A stretch of DNA of 64,000 bases from Mytilus galloprovincialis (GCF_965363235.1 NC_134844.1:55424872-55488871); one strand, 5' to 3'. Shown: positions 36,275-48,780, counted from the first letter of the stretch. Program-made: numbers and translations. Notes: generated from the letters alone by a model not told the origin.

Positions 36275-36280
36275 CAATTT

Positions 36281-36879
36281 CACCGGTCTTGTAATTTCAA
36301 ACAGAAAAAATAATAGCGTTAAATCAAAATTAAAAAGCTCTTAGACAGTTAGATATGAAAGTAAAAGTTTTACACTATTAACACATCATTGGTTTTTTTT
36401 TCTGTAACGTAATATAGCAATTATGTCATGTATGTTCAGCGATCAAATTAACAATAACCACATAAGGTAGGTTATGTTAAAGTGGTCGAACGGAATTAAG
36501 GGCGGGCAATTTTACTCACGTAAAAATTTTGGTATAAAGGATAGGAACAGATGGACCTCTCAAAGAGTCGTTTCAATATGTCTTAACGTTCAGAGATTTT
36601 AATAATATATCGACGAAAACTAGAGGCTTTGCAAGTGGAACATATCTTTGGTTATATGTAATAAAGATATTCTACATAAGTAAAACAATTGCAAATCATA
36701 TTGCGTATATTTTCAAAAGAAGGTCTTCATTTTTCAAACTTGTCTTTAAAACTTCCCTTTAAAGTAGGAACTTTCATCTTTATCAAAGAAATTATGAGAG
36801 GGAACGCAACCCTGGTAACGCAACCCTTCGGATATTAGCCTTGTAAACAAAAACAAAAAAAAAACAAACTAAGAAGTAT
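36281..36879. other. No gene seen
   Basis: AT-rich intergenic sequence with no domain or splice-framed exon. Confidence 0.4.
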
Positions 36880-37160
36880 TCAGTGATAGGATTTTATCTA
36901 CTTTATCAGCATCTTATGTTTGGGGGAAATGCCGTTTTCTTTTCATTGTTCTTACAGCTCATGAATGAAGTTTGAATAATAATACAATGGCGACAGTGTC
37001 CCTTATCAAAATATCAACTATCTGGAAAATGTCAGTTTGAAGAATATTTTTGAATAACCTTTTGGTATTTTTTTTTTCTCCTTAAATTTATATGTGTTCA
37101 TGATGCGACCATTTTGGTAATGCAACAAATTTGACTTATTTTTGATATATGTCTTTAAAT
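36880..37160 (+). repeat. 5' edge of segmental duplication, copy 1
   Basis: Matches 51590-52690 (TATTCAGTG-TAGGA-TTTATCTA, GCCGTTTT, GCGACCATTTTGGTAATGCA, TTGACTTATTTTTGA) but lacks the element at 51631-52286 and the family C copy at 52450-52555. It thus provides empty sites for both. Confidence 0.7.
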
Positions 37161-37294
37161 TTAACAGACAACACTCATACCACATCCTCTTATATCTATA
37201 GTCTATGATACAAAATGTAGTGACGTTAAATATTGTTATACTATATAATTCTATGACACGAAGAAAGAAATGCAGATCGATGATAATGTACTCT

Positions 37295-37500
37295 AATTAG
37301 TTATCAAAGGTACCAGGATTATAATTTAGTACGCCAGGCGCGCGTTTCATATACATAAGACTCATAAGTGACGCTCAAATCGAAATAGTTATAATGCCAA
37401 ACAAGTACAAAGTTGAAGAGCAATGAGGATCCAAAATTCCAAAAAGTTTTGCCAAATACGGCTAAGGTAATCTATGTCTGAGAGATCTATGGATATTGTA
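37295..37500 (+). repeat. SINE-like repeat (family C)
   Basis: GGTACCAGGATTATAATTTA, CGCCAGGCGCGCGTTTC, AAGACTCATAAGTGACGCTC and GGCTAAGGTAATCTATG; same family as 63790-64000. Confidence 0.8.
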
Positions 37501-37585
37501 ATCATCAACATCGGATTCATATCGTATTCGATATTACAGTAGAAATTATACTCTCACGTCGAAGTATTGTTCGGATCGATGATAT

Positions 37586-38308
37586 TTAAGGTAGCACAAT
37601 ACAAAGATTTTTCATCCCCAATCAGACACCTTTAAACTGATGTAATTCCACTCATCTTTCTTTAAATTTTATAAATGAGGTACCAAAAGAAAGAAGAAGG
37701 ATTAATCTTTCAAATTGTGATAATTTCATTATGACATAATTATTACATAATTAATTGTTATGTAATAAGTTGCCATATTGTGATGTCCATACTTGAATGA
37801 ATTTAGCTTCTTTGTTATTCATAGCATCCCAAAATATTTTATAGATTCTTGCACAACACAGTTTGACCTTCAAAACTGTGTCTCAGATTTTTCCTATTGC
37901 ATTTCATTCTCTCATAAATCTTCAATGAAGTTTGCAACATCAATTCATAAGAGACCACTAAATTCAATTGGGTGTAAAATTTGTTCTATTGATGTTTTTG
38001 GAAATCTGAGACACAGTTTTGGAGGTGAAGCTGTGTTGTACAAGAATCTATAAAATATTTTGGGATGCTATGAAGAACAAAGACGCTAAATTCATTCAAG
38101 TGTGGACATCACAATATAGCAACTAATTACATAATAATTAATTATGTAATAATTATGTCATAATGACATTATCACAATTTGAAAGATAAATCTTTCTTCT
38201 TTCTTTTGGTACCTCATATATAAAATATAAAGAAGGATGAAATGAATTACATCAGTTTAAAGTTGACTGATTGGGAGTGAAAAAAATCTTTGTATTGTGC
38301 TACCTTAA
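37586..38308. mobile_element. 723-bp inverted-repeat element (TTAAGGTAGCAC ends)
   Basis: Arms of about 330 bp are close complements, from TTAAGGTAGCACAATACAAA at the left to GTATTGTGCTACCTTAA at the right. The central spacer is about 60 bp. The frame at 37793-38053 simply reads across the fold-back centre. It is non-autonomous. Confidence 0.9.
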
Positions 38309-38394
38309 TGTTAATTATTTTGAAATTTCAGGTAGAATTAAGTATACCCACAGCAATGTAACGTTGTTTAAAAGGAGAAATATCAAGCATTCTT

Positions 38395-38835
38395 TATAAC
38401 TATTTTGACCTGAGCGTCACTGATGAGTCTTATGTAGACGAAAAGCGCGTCTGGCGTACTAAATTATATGCCTGGTACCTTTGATAACAATTTACATCAT
38501 TGGGTCGATTCCACTGCTGGTGGATGTTTCGTCCCCGATGGTATAACCAGCCCAGTAGTCAGCTCTTCTGTGTTAACATGAATATCAATTATATTGTCAT
38601 TTTTATAAATTTCCTGTTTTCAAAAGTATGAATTTTCCAAATCCCAGCAATAGATTACCTTAGCCGTATTTGGCACACTTTTTTTTGGAATTATGGGTCC
38701 TCAATGCTCTTCAAATTTGAACTTTTTTGCTGGCTTTATAACTTTTTTGATCTGAGCGTCACTGATGAGTATTATGTAGAAGAAACGCGCGTCTGGCGTA
38801 CTAGAGTATATGCCTGGTACCTTTGATAACAGTTT
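38395..38835 (-). repeat. Two SINE-like repeats (family C) in tandem
   Basis: CTGAGCGTCACTGATGAGTC with GCGCGTCTGGCGTACTA occurs at about 38410-38480 and again at about 38752-38810. The upstream copy extends to CAGCCCAGTAGTCAGCTC and AACACAGAAG-complement sequences. Confidence 0.75.
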
Positions 38836-39124
38836 TGCTTGTTGGTACGTTCATCGGAACATTTATGGAGGAAGGGCATGTGCTTAACAACATTTTTGTT
38901 TTTGAAAGAAATATATAGATGCTCGATTACACTTGTTTTTTTAAATTATGATTTAAGTCAACTTTCTCATCAGAGCGTGTTTGTCTTTTTTACTAATATG
39001 TATATATTTTGTCATAGTGTCATAAAAATAATTTTTCATAACTCAAACACTAATAGGTTTTACCCCCTGTCATTGATTGCCTTTATACAAACGTGACAAA
39101 TGTTCTTTGGATCTTGTATTAGAT

Positions 39125-39300
39125 AAAATACAAAGGTAACAAAGAAACAGGCCGGTAACAACCGTTGCCGGATAGTTTTTCTGCACGAGCAGTCAGGTCA
39201 AGGTCCGAGGCGATAGCCGAGGACCTTGACCTGACTACAAGTGCAGAAAACTATTCGGCTGGTTGTTACCGGCCTGTTTCTTTTGTTACTTTTGTTTTTT
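39125..39300. mobile_element. Nested-hairpin MITE
   Basis: GGTAACAAAGAAACAGGCCG / CGGCCTGTTTCTTTTGTTAC ends enclose a second exact palindromic core, GTCAGGTCAAGGTCC ... GGACCTTGACCTGAC. About 175 bp in total, with no ORF. Confidence 0.85.
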
Positions 39301-41120
39301 TATCTGACTTGTACGACGTTTCAAGAAAGTAATAATACATTTTGCAAGACTAAGATTTGAGAAACTTAGATAGCCATAAAGCAGTAAATGTAAGTTATAA
39401 TAGTATAAACACATTTTTTTTTCATTTCCCTACAACCGAGATTTTTTTTCAAGAAAAAAAATCAAGAATCTAACAATTTGATAAAAAAGAACCATTTCAA
39501 GTAAAAGATGAATGTTGTACACATTTAAGAACTTTTAAAATACAACTTCATAAAAAAGTAACATATTAAAAAAATATTTTAGTGGTAAATAGGATAACGT
39601 TTGATTTTTATGGATGAAACGGAATGCGGGGAGGGAGGGGGCGGGTAATTCATTTTAAAATAAACAGGCTGTGATCTTTATTTTTGATGAAAAAAGGAAA
39701 GGCAGGATGTGCCATTCCATCCCCCATTCCCCCTTGAAAAATCGTAGAAATCGCGCGTTTGTTGCAAAGTACATGAATTTAATATTCAGTTGTGGGGGGT
39801 CCCGGGGGTTGGAACAACCCTTTTTTGGACGATCAATGTATTTGAATTGGGACATAAAATTTGACCCCCCTGTTTTGTCCTGGATTTGGACCTGGATCCG
39901 CCACTGATATAAATTCGATAACAATATAAATGTATCAAAAGAATGAATTTCCTATTTTATTAGTGAATGAAATGTTTATGAAAAAATCGATTTTGTCTTA
40001 ATATAATATATATTCAGGCATATACTTTATTTCTTTTTTAAATGCATGCTTGTCTCTAGATCTGCAAGTGTTGATCGGGATTAAACACGTGTTACATTAT
40101 GATCCAATCGCAGCTTACCGCCCAAAATTGATGACATAAGTTGAATGATTTTCCTCTAGATTTGCTGCTTATTTGGACGTGTATTACATGAACACTTTTT
40201 GTTTATAGAATCAATCGTGCATTGGTGAGTTGATGGGGAGTTTATCTTTTGATTAGATTTGATTTTTTTTTTACTTATTTCCTGTCTTATTTTTATTGAA
40301 ATATACACGTCGGTATCATCATTTCATTACTTCCAGCATTGTCCAAAATACTATTCATGTCCATATATCGAAGAAAACATTTATTGACCGAATATTTTGC
40401 TTCATACAGGGGGCGGTATGTTCTTTTTTGAGTATATCAACTATTTACTTTTCAACGCCATCACCCAAATGTTTTTGTTTAAATTAGCACTATTTACGGT
40501 ATTCAGAAAATCAGGAATCATGCAAAACATTTGTCATCTGCTTGACCATAATATTTTTTTTCTCATAAAATTTGGGATCAAAATATCTGTTTGAGGAGAA
40601 ACCACACCCCCCCCCTTTTTGAAGTTAAATGTCTAATCCCTTAGTGTACTGATATGAATAGTATTTTACTGGAAATGTTTGAAAAAAAAAATATTGATGC
40701 TAACGTAAATATTTTGTTCAATGAAAAGACAGGACATAAAAGTCGGTGAACCAAAACGTTCAAATCTAGTTGAAAGTTAAAGTGCCCATGAACTTACTGA
40801 TCATGCACGAGTGATTCTATTCATAAAAAGTGTCCGTGTAACAACTAAAAAGAGTCCGTGTATCATTTAAAAAGAGTCCGTGTAACACCCGTTAATGTAC
40901 TGTTTTTCTATAGCTCTGCGGGGGGCAAAGTCGTACAACTTGGTATAAACAATTTTCCACTAGTACTGCATGACCATTTTTCAATTTCCATGTTGTATGC
41001 ATTTAATACATGAGTGAAAGTATTTAATAGAGGCAACAGTAGTATAGGACGCTGTCCAAGAGTCATAAATCGACTGAGAGAAAAAAATATCCGGGTTACA
41101 AACTAATTTATAACATAAAG
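39301..41120. other. No gene; hAT-like fragment and small tandem repeat
   Basis: 39760-39906 is a minus-strand hAT-like fragment ending CTGGATCCGCCACTG. AAAGAGTCCGTGTA occurs three times at about 40830-40890. A family D tail fragment (GGCAACAGTAGTATA) starts at about 41030. The remainder is AT-rich. Confidence 0.5.
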
Positions 41121-41121
41121 A

Positions 41122-41870
41122 TGATGTTCTTTCACTAAATTATTCAAAATTTGGTGACTATGTCGAACGCATCTATCCCATTGAACTAGAGATAACGGAT
41201 ACAACAGATACAGTTAAGTCGGCCTCATATCTTGACTTACATCTTATAATTGACAATGAAGGTCGATTGAAAACAAAACTTTACGACAAAAGAGATGATG
41301 TCAGCTTTCCAATTGTGCATTTTCCATTTTATTAGTAGCAACATTCCAGCAGCACCTGCATACGGTGTATATATCTCCCTATTGATACGATATTCCCGTG
41401 CTTGCATTTCTTATCATAATTTTCTTGAAAGAGAGAGGGTTGTTGCTCACAAGGAAGCTATTAAGTCAAGAGTTCCAAATGGTGAAGTTGAAACCATCTC
41501 TTCGTAAATTTTACGTTCGCCATCACGAGTTGGTTGATCGTTATGAAATAACCGTTTCACAAATGATATCGGATATGTTCCTTACGTCGTAACTACAATC
41601 CCCTACCCTTTCGTAAATGTGACCTACCGAATTAGACTATTTACCGGATTTGTTATCTCACAAGCAACGCGACGGGTGCGACATGTGGAGCAGGATCTGC
41701 TTACCCTTCCGGAGCACCTGCGATCACTCCTAGTGTTTTTGGTGGGGTTCGAGTTGTTCATTCTTTAGTTTTCTATGTTGTGTCATGTGTACTATTGTTT
41801 GTCTGTTTGTCTTTTTTTATTTTTAGCCATGGTGTTGTCAGCTTATTTTTGATTTATGAGTTTGACGCTA
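41122..41870 (+). pseudogene. Reverse-transcriptase retroelement remnant plus tail (family B)
   Basis: Reading on the plus strand gives SASYLDLHLIIDNEGRLKTK, LYDKRDD and SFPIVHFPF, then a frame change. NIPAAPAYGVYISLLIRYSR follows, a second frame change, then GLLLTRKLLSQEFQMVKLKP, LRKFYVRHHELVDRYEI and a stop near 41590. The catalytic core is absent. The 3' tail (41600-41870) ends at TATGAGTTTGAC, where the 41-bp satellite begins. Confidence 0.75.
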
Positions 41871-42335
41871 TCAAACTGACGCTATGTGTCGTGCAGAAAA
41901 TCAAACTGACATTATGTGTCGTGCGTGTAAGACTTGTAATATCAAACTGACGTTATGTGTCATGCGTGTAAGACTTTAAGATCTAACTGACGCTATGTGT
42001 CGTGCAGAAGATCAAACTGACATATGTGTCGTGCATGTGAGACTTTAAGATCAAACTGACGCTATGTGTCGTGCAGAAAATCAAGCTGACATTATGTGTC
42101 GTGCGTGTGAGACTTTAAGATCAAACTGATTTTATGTGTCGTGCAGAAGATCAAACTGACATTATGTTCGTGCGTGTAAAACTTGTAAGAATAAACTGAC
42201 GCTATGTGTCGAGCGTGTAGGACTTGTAAGAATAAACTGACGCTATGTGTCGAGCGTGAAGGACTTGTAAGATCAAACTGATGCTGACTGTCGTGTATGT
42301 AAGACTTGTAAGATCAAACTCACGTTATGAAAAGA
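41868..42335 (+). repeat. Satellite array, copy 1 (38-44-bp units)
   Basis: About 12 irregular units of ATCAAACTGACGCTATGTGT then CGTGC, some shortened after CGTGCAGAA. The following sequence (GATCGGAAAATA, GGGTCAATC, AAAACAT) is shared with that following the array at 54707-55590. Confidence 0.85.
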
Positions 42336-44545
42336 TCGGAAAATACTGGGTCAATCACAAACCAAAAAACATAAATGAGAAAAAAAATAACAACCTGACC
42401 CACAAAATCACCCGAACAGTGATAAAGCCCTAATACATGTATAAATCCTATGATATTTGTTCCCAGAAAATTCGGGGATTAATCGAAAGGGTTCACCCAA
42501 TTTCTGCTAAACAGCTGCATCCGTTTGGTTGTTATTTGTAACTTTGAAAAAACGTATTGATTACCTTGAGAAGACGCATATTTCGATTTGAAAATCTTCT
42601 AAAAAAGTCTTGGTCCCAGAGGGACTTTCCGTTTTGAATTTTTCTCTGATTTCGAGTCATACCTACACTTCTAGAAAGTGGAAAGGAAACTTGTTGCCTA
42701 TGAAATGAAAATCAGCTAGCGATCTCCTGCCAGAAAGTCTTTATTATCATGATACAGAGTTTTTTCTCATTTATACATATTACACACAGGGATTATACCA
42801 TACCCGTCTGATAAAGTTGACAGTTTGGATATTCTGTTCTATACATTTTGACTTTTTATCTCTCGATTTTTTTGATAATTTTGATTTTCCAAAATGGTGA
42901 TCTCTTCCTTACCCGAAGTAAATGACATGCATTCTTGACTAGCAGCACGTGATGTTTGCATGATAATTATCACATAGGTTCTGTGACTACTACAATGTAC
43001 CACTGGGTTGGTCCCTCAAATATTGCACTATTAGTGCCTCCGAGTATCATCTGGCCAATGGCCAGCACTACTATATGTTTTGACATGGCGAAAATATATT
43101 TTGTGTAAATTATCATTCATTTATTATGTAACACCATTGCGTGTACTTCTGTTGTCCAATTCACCATTTACCTGTTTACACTTTTGAGGTTTTTGACCCG
43201 ATTTATAATGAATTTGGCTTTACCATTAATTTGGTAAATTAAATATGTGAATTTGCAAATAATCATTCACAAATTATTTAATAACTTTTTGACTACGCGT
43301 GTAAGATTAATTTTCAGCATAAAAATGGAAGCATATGTTATTAATATATTACTTAGGGATACCATACGCATATTTTGTTCATAGTGAAAAAGGTAAAACA
43401 AGTTTCACTATAAAACGACAAACCAGGTAATAATAAAATACGAAGAAACAGATCAACCAGTATAACAAAACGGAATCAAACGAGGAACGAGTGATAAGTA
43501 TACTTGAGTTTCTTATGCATATTTGTTGAATTTGGAGTTCCTTCAGACATTTGTCGAAAAATGTATATCATTTAAGCTATCAAACGATACACTTCTGCTC
43601 CAATTATACCCGATAAAGGTATGTCCTACAGCTTTTCTTATATAGAATTTCCTGGAGCATATAACTTGATTTTGATAAATTCAATTTCATTAAAAAAGTG
43701 ACATAATTGCTCATTTGAACGAAGATGAGTCTTGGGCAGGGTTTCCCCTGGGTCAATTATTTTTTTCGTCACCTCTTTCGCCAAAATAATATATTTTTCG
43801 CCACTTTATTATTTTTTTCGCCAAGTAACAAAATTTTTCGTTTAAAATTTAACTTTTTTTCACCCCTCCCCCTCCCTTAAATAAGATGGTTATGCCCCAT
43901 CGTGTCTATGATTATTCTCTCAAACGTTTTTTAGAGTGAACATTTTAATGAATAAACACTAAACATTTACTTTAAAACAACAGATTTTTTTTTAACTTAA
44001 AACTTTTTTAAATGAGGGGCCACTATACTTTTAATAATAAAGAAGATATAAGTCCTGGAATATAACAAAATTAATGGATATGTTTTGATTATGAAATACC
44101 AGTATAGTTCGTAGGGAAAGTTCCTTTAAAAGAAAAATACTGATGTACCCTTTTGTACTAAGAAGTGGTTTGTACAACAAGACAAAAGCTTTTATCACAT
44201 GAAATTGGTCCCTCATTTCATGTGTAGTCATTACATTGAAGGGTTACTCTCATTCGAGGGGTTGTACGACTGTTTTCTTTTCTTGACCATCGTAAATGAA
44301 AAGATTGAGACGTAAAACTATGCCTGAAACACGTGTGTCACTAAAACGACTTTAAAGTAGTCTCCCTACTCAATTACCTATATTAAAGTCAAAGGATATT
44401 TATATATTGACATGAATTCAACAGCTTGGGTAATTTCTTATTTATTTTGTATTGCAAGTTTCTGGTCAGACATAGATTTGATTGATTTTCTATTTTTGTC
44501 CAATACAGTTTGTTTGTTTTCTTAGTACCAAACATGTTTTGTTCA
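42336..44545. other. Segmental duplication body, no gene
   Basis: Matches 55600-56800 in order (for example GGGACTTTCCGTT, CTCTCGATTTTTTTGATAATT-like and GTTTCTGGTCAGA blocks) with insertions. No exon was recognised. The frame at 44031-44231 has no family. Confidence 0.5.
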
Positions 44546-45264
44546 GGTTCCACTAAAGTCAGAATATAAGACACTTCATAAACATATAAACTTTGCCTGT
44601 ATTTTTCAACCTATAATGCGTAAAGTCCTAAACTATGGGAACATATGTTCATTTAAACATACTCTACACATACACACTGTGAAAGTTGTAAATAAACTTG
44701 AAGTTTTTATGTTGTGGCCAAACCGGTTTTGGGGTGAACACTAAATTTTCCAAAAAATCTGGAGGCTTGCGAGATGACTTAATTTGTTTAACATTGGTAT
44801 GAATGAATACTGTAACAAATAATGCAGTACAAGCTAATGTTGATTTTTAAGAAAATGTATTGATTTACGAGTTTCAGTTAAATTCATGTATCTAAGTGAA
44901 CGCATATCAAAGGTACAATACAGAAATTGGACAAAAATGTCATTGAAACATATTAATTGACAAATAAACACTAGCTTGTACTGCATTACATGTAACAGTA
45001 TTCGTCTATACCAATTTTAAACAAATTAAATTATCTCATAGGCCTCCAGATTTTTTGGAAAATTTTGTGTTCACCACCAAAACCGATTTGACCACAACAT
45101 AAAAATTTCAAGTTTATTTGCTATTTTTACAGTGTGTATATGTAGAGTATGTTTAAATGAACATATGTTCCCATAGTTTAGGACTTTATTCAATATAGGT
45201 TGAAAAATACAGGCGAAGTTTAGATATTTCTGTAGTGTCCTATATTTTGACTTTAGTGGAACCT
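44546..45264. mobile_element. 719-bp inverted-repeat element
   Basis: GGTTCCACTAAAGTCAGAAT at the left mirrors ATTTTGACTTTAGTGGAACC at the right. Arms of about 280 bp include GAACATATGTTC and CTTGTACTGCATTA segments. The corresponding place in the duplicate (about 56790-56840) lacks it. Confidence 0.9.
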
Positions 45265-45659
45265 TAATTTGAAATTGGGGTTTTTTGTAATCTTATCATG
45301 TGCTTTGCTTTTCTCGATTTATTTCGTTTTGTTTTACTGGTTACTCTGTTTCTCCGTATTGTTTCATTACGTTGTTTGTCTTTGTCTTATCAATTTTAAA
45401 GGTTTGAATATCAGTAAAATACAATCGTCTTAAATTATTAACCTCTTTAATTTCAATTGAAATATTCGAGGTAAACTTTCCTGTTGAACACTTCATTAGT
45501 ACTAAAACTTATGTTTTATCTGCCGTGGCTATGGACCATGTTGAAATTGAAAACATTGTTTTGATCGCTATCATGCATAATTATTGTTTTTATATAGTAA
45601 TATGCGTTGTATTATATGTAATCATTATTAACATAGTGAGTTGTCTTTCATAACATCAT

Positions 45660-45810
45660 TTCTGATTGGAAAATCAATTTGAGTCGTCAAGACATATACA
45701 CAGAAGACACGTATCAATAAATAGTATGCATTATAGACAAATCACATTAATGCTATATTTTGTTGCATCTAACCGTACAAACTGTACAAAGCATTTTGAC
45801 TTAATATAAA
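45660..45810 (+). promoter_or_regulatory. Candidate promoter of PAN-FTP gene 1
   Basis: Block conserved with 57245-57403: TCTGATTGG, AATTTGAGTCGTCAA, ACAAATCACATTAATGCTAT and ATATTTTGTTGCATCTAACC. It ends with TATAAA at 45805-45810, about 110 bp before the ATG. A true core promoter is an inference from position and conservation. Confidence 0.5.
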
Positions 45811-45918
45811 GTACACATTGACAATTAAACAGGAAGTTTTACAATTATGTATATTCATTTAGCAGTCAACACTTTTCAAATTATACTCAACGAAGACAAT
45901 TAAAGACAAATATCCGAT

Positions 45919-48780
45919 ATGTTTCTACAACGTTGGAAACTTTTATTTTACCTGACTGCACTGCCGGATATAGTTGCTTCCCTAAAATCGAATCAACAAG
46001 CATTCAGTATCGAAATAAATAAAATGATACTTTCACATCATACAAGTTCAGTAGATAGTTCCATCATAGCTTGTGCAGTGTCATGCGTTTCCGATTATAA
46101 CTGTTGTTCTGCAAGTTATAACGAAGACAGCAAGGTCTGTTTGCTGGGAAACCAATGTTCACCGGTGATGGAAGACTCGGCAAGTTTCAAGACGTTGACC
46201 AAACAACCTAGAGGTATTATACGTTATATAACATTAATTTACTATTTTTCTTTGCTTTCTTTACTGCAATAATCTAGTTTTTTTTTAGTATTTATAGAAA
46301 GTAGAATTATAATGTTGATTGAGATTATCCAGTTATTGGAACAGTGCAATCTTTTTTAGCTTCAAAATTGTTTTCTAAAGGAGTACATTTGTATCAAAAC
46401 TCGTATGTTCCATTGAGATAGAAACATATGCTCATTTTGCTCGATTAAACTTTTGTAGTATGTACTTCCGATTGATTGTGAACTTGTTGTTGTTGTTATT
46501 GGTTTTGGTGGGCGGCTTACTTATATAGTAATTGCGCCTTAAATTCATATAACATAAATATTATGTATATATACTTTCAGTCCTTAACTTATTTTTAGTA
46601 TAACGTTTTGGCGAGTAATTATATGAAACTTTGACGAGCATGGTTGACTGAGTTACTAAGAAATATATATATGTTGAGAGACAAAAAAAACACATAACAG
46701 AAAATACATGTAATAGGAAAACGAAAAGAAAAAAAAGCAAATAATAGTCCCTAATGAAATGTACATTGTGAACTTAACTTTTCAATATTGTCATCACATA
46801 ACGATTGTTATCAATTGTTTGATGGACAACTACAAATGGGACCCTACACAAAAACAATAATTTAAACACAAGCGTAAGATAACTGCGCTTAAATTCATTA
46901 AAAAAGGTTATTGTAATCATTTATTTTTACACAACCTATTATTTATTTTCATTTGTTACAATAAACATTATTTCTAGATGTTGCCTATGGAAAGTCAGCC
47001 AAACAAAGTTCAGTGTTACACAATCGCCCTATAAACATTGCATCAAGGGCGGTTGACGGAGATTTAAATACATGGATGCACACTAAATGGGAGAATATGC
47101 CATTTTTGATTGTTGACTTGGGCAAAATATATAAAATCAAACGAATTGAAATCTTCAACAGAAAGTCAGTTATAAAAGAAGTTGGTGAGTGAAGTAAACA
47201 TAGAGTTTATTCTTCGCTGATACGTATTTTGAGAGTTTATCATTGTCACAATTATTGTAACATTAATAATCATTTGTTAAATGCCAAATTAGTGCTTATC
47301 ATTCGTGAAAATCAGAACAAACCAAATAACCATGATAACCGTGTTAAAGAAGAAAGGAAATCCGAACATGGGATGATAAGAATACAGTGACATAAGTGAA
47401 ACACAAATTAGTATTTGGTCCAGAAAATAAAGACGTATACCAACAACAGAATTACTAACATTTAAAACTCTTTCATTATTCATTGCATAATAAAAGAGGG
47501 ACGAAAGATACCAGAGGGACAGTCAAACTCATAAATTGAGAATAATCTGATAACGCCATGGCTAAATACGAAAAAGACAAACAGACAAACAATAGTACAC
47601 ATGACACAACATAGAAAACTAAAGAATAAGTAACACGAACCCAACTAAAAATAGGGGTGATCTTAACTGTTCCGGAAGGGTAAACATATCCTGCTCCACA
47701 TGTGGCACATAATAAATGTATATGTTATAATTCGAATATAGCAATGAATGTAACAAATAAGGAGATGAAGTACGAATGCTATAGAGATAACTTTTCCCAA
47801 GAGATAAACAAACGAAAATGCAAATGTTTGCACCTGTCCTAAGTCAGGAATCTGATGTACAGTAGTTGTCGTTTGTTTATGTAATATATACGTGTTTCTC
47901 GTTTCTCGTTTTGTTTATATAGATTAGACCGTTGGTTTTCCCGTTTGAATGGTTTTACACTAGTAATTTTGGGGCCCTTTATAGCTTGTTGTTCGGTGTG
48001 AGCCAAGGCTCCGTGTTAAAGGCCGTACTTTAACCTATAATGGTTTACTTTTTAAATTGTTATTTGTATGGAGAGTTGTCTCATTGGCACTCACACCACA
48101 TCTTCCTATATCTATAGAGTATGCAAACCCCTCATTGCAATTCAATGTTCGTTTAATTTTGAATTAACACACCAAACGTCATATAAATAAAGGCAACAGT
48201 AGATTACCGTTGTTCAATGAGATAAAAAGGCGACAGATGTCAAAGGAACATTTGACTTCATTAATAAATAACAAACGTTAAATACTATGGCGAAAAAACT
48301 ATCAAAGACAAACAACAATATACAATAGACAGAAAAAAAGAATGATTTTCAGCATCTGTACATGACTGATAAACACATTTATTTTAAATGAACCGTTTTA
48401 GTAGACACTTGGTCTAGTAAGTAGAACAATAAATATTGTTGTGGGCGTTATGTGGGATAGTGACGATTTACACATTGATGAGACATAACCCGTATTATTT
48501 AATTTCCCCAGAAAATATAAAACAAGTATTTCTAGATAAAAATGAATTCACCGCTTCTACATGTTATTTTTTTTATATAGTAGAACGTCTACATGACTTG
48601 GACATAATTGTTGGACCGAAAGAGAATGAACTGCTACTATGCACTCATTACGTAGGACCGTCTCTAAACGGAGAGCATCTTGTGTTCGAATGCAAACAGG
48701 AAAATACACGTTATGTCAAGTTGATGATTAATGGTACTGAATTTTTGCACGTTGCTGAAGTTAAAGTGTATGCATGGTAG
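45919..48780 (+). CDS. Secreted PAN/Apple - fucolectin-like (F5/8C, FTP) protein 1 (3 exons)
   Basis: Exons 45919-46213, 46978-47184 and 48581-48780 join in phase 1 to 702 nt, 233 residues. Residues 1-21 are hydrophobic and probably a signal peptide. PAN cysteines are 52, 56, 62, 63, 74 and 80, exactly as in the PAN-C-type lectin gene. Residues 99-233 fit the eel-fucolectin/tachylectin-type F5/8C fold: VAYGKSAKQSS, ASRAVDGD (120-127), MHT (132-134), IVDLG (143-147), IEIFNR (155-160), VG (178-179), cysteines 188 and 205, RYVKL (211-215) and AEVKVYAW. The fucose motif of this family usually has R-x-D after the histidine; here NRKS lacks the Asp, so sugar specificity is unproven. The exon 3 acceptor could be three bases later (TAG|TAG ambiguity). 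AATAAA is at 48891. Confidence 0.85.
47495..47710 (-). repeat. Retroelement tail (family B)
   Basis: AGAGGGACGAAAGATACCAG, then AACGCCATGGC, ATGACACAACATAGAAAAC and CTGCTCCACATGTGGC; minus-strand tail in intron 2 of PAN-FTP gene 1. Confidence 0.8.
47840..48118 (+). repeat. Truncated retroelement tail (family A)
   Basis: TCCTAAGTCAGGAATC, GTTGTCGTTTGTTTATG, AAAGGCCGTACTTTAACC and GAGAGTTGTCTCATTGGCAC; plus-strand copy in intron 2. Confidence 0.75.

Noticed and set aside
37793-38053. 86-codon frame
   Set aside because: Lies across the centre of a fold-back element and reads both arms.
41868-42335. Regularly spaced repeats resembling a CRISPR array
   Set aside because: Units are contiguous variants of one satellite with no unique spacers; the genome is eukaryotic.
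48436-48580. ATG-started extension upstream of PAN-FTP exon 3
   Set aside because: The paralogue splices at the corresponding AG (61771-61772), and the preceding T-rich tract is an acceptor context, so this is intron.
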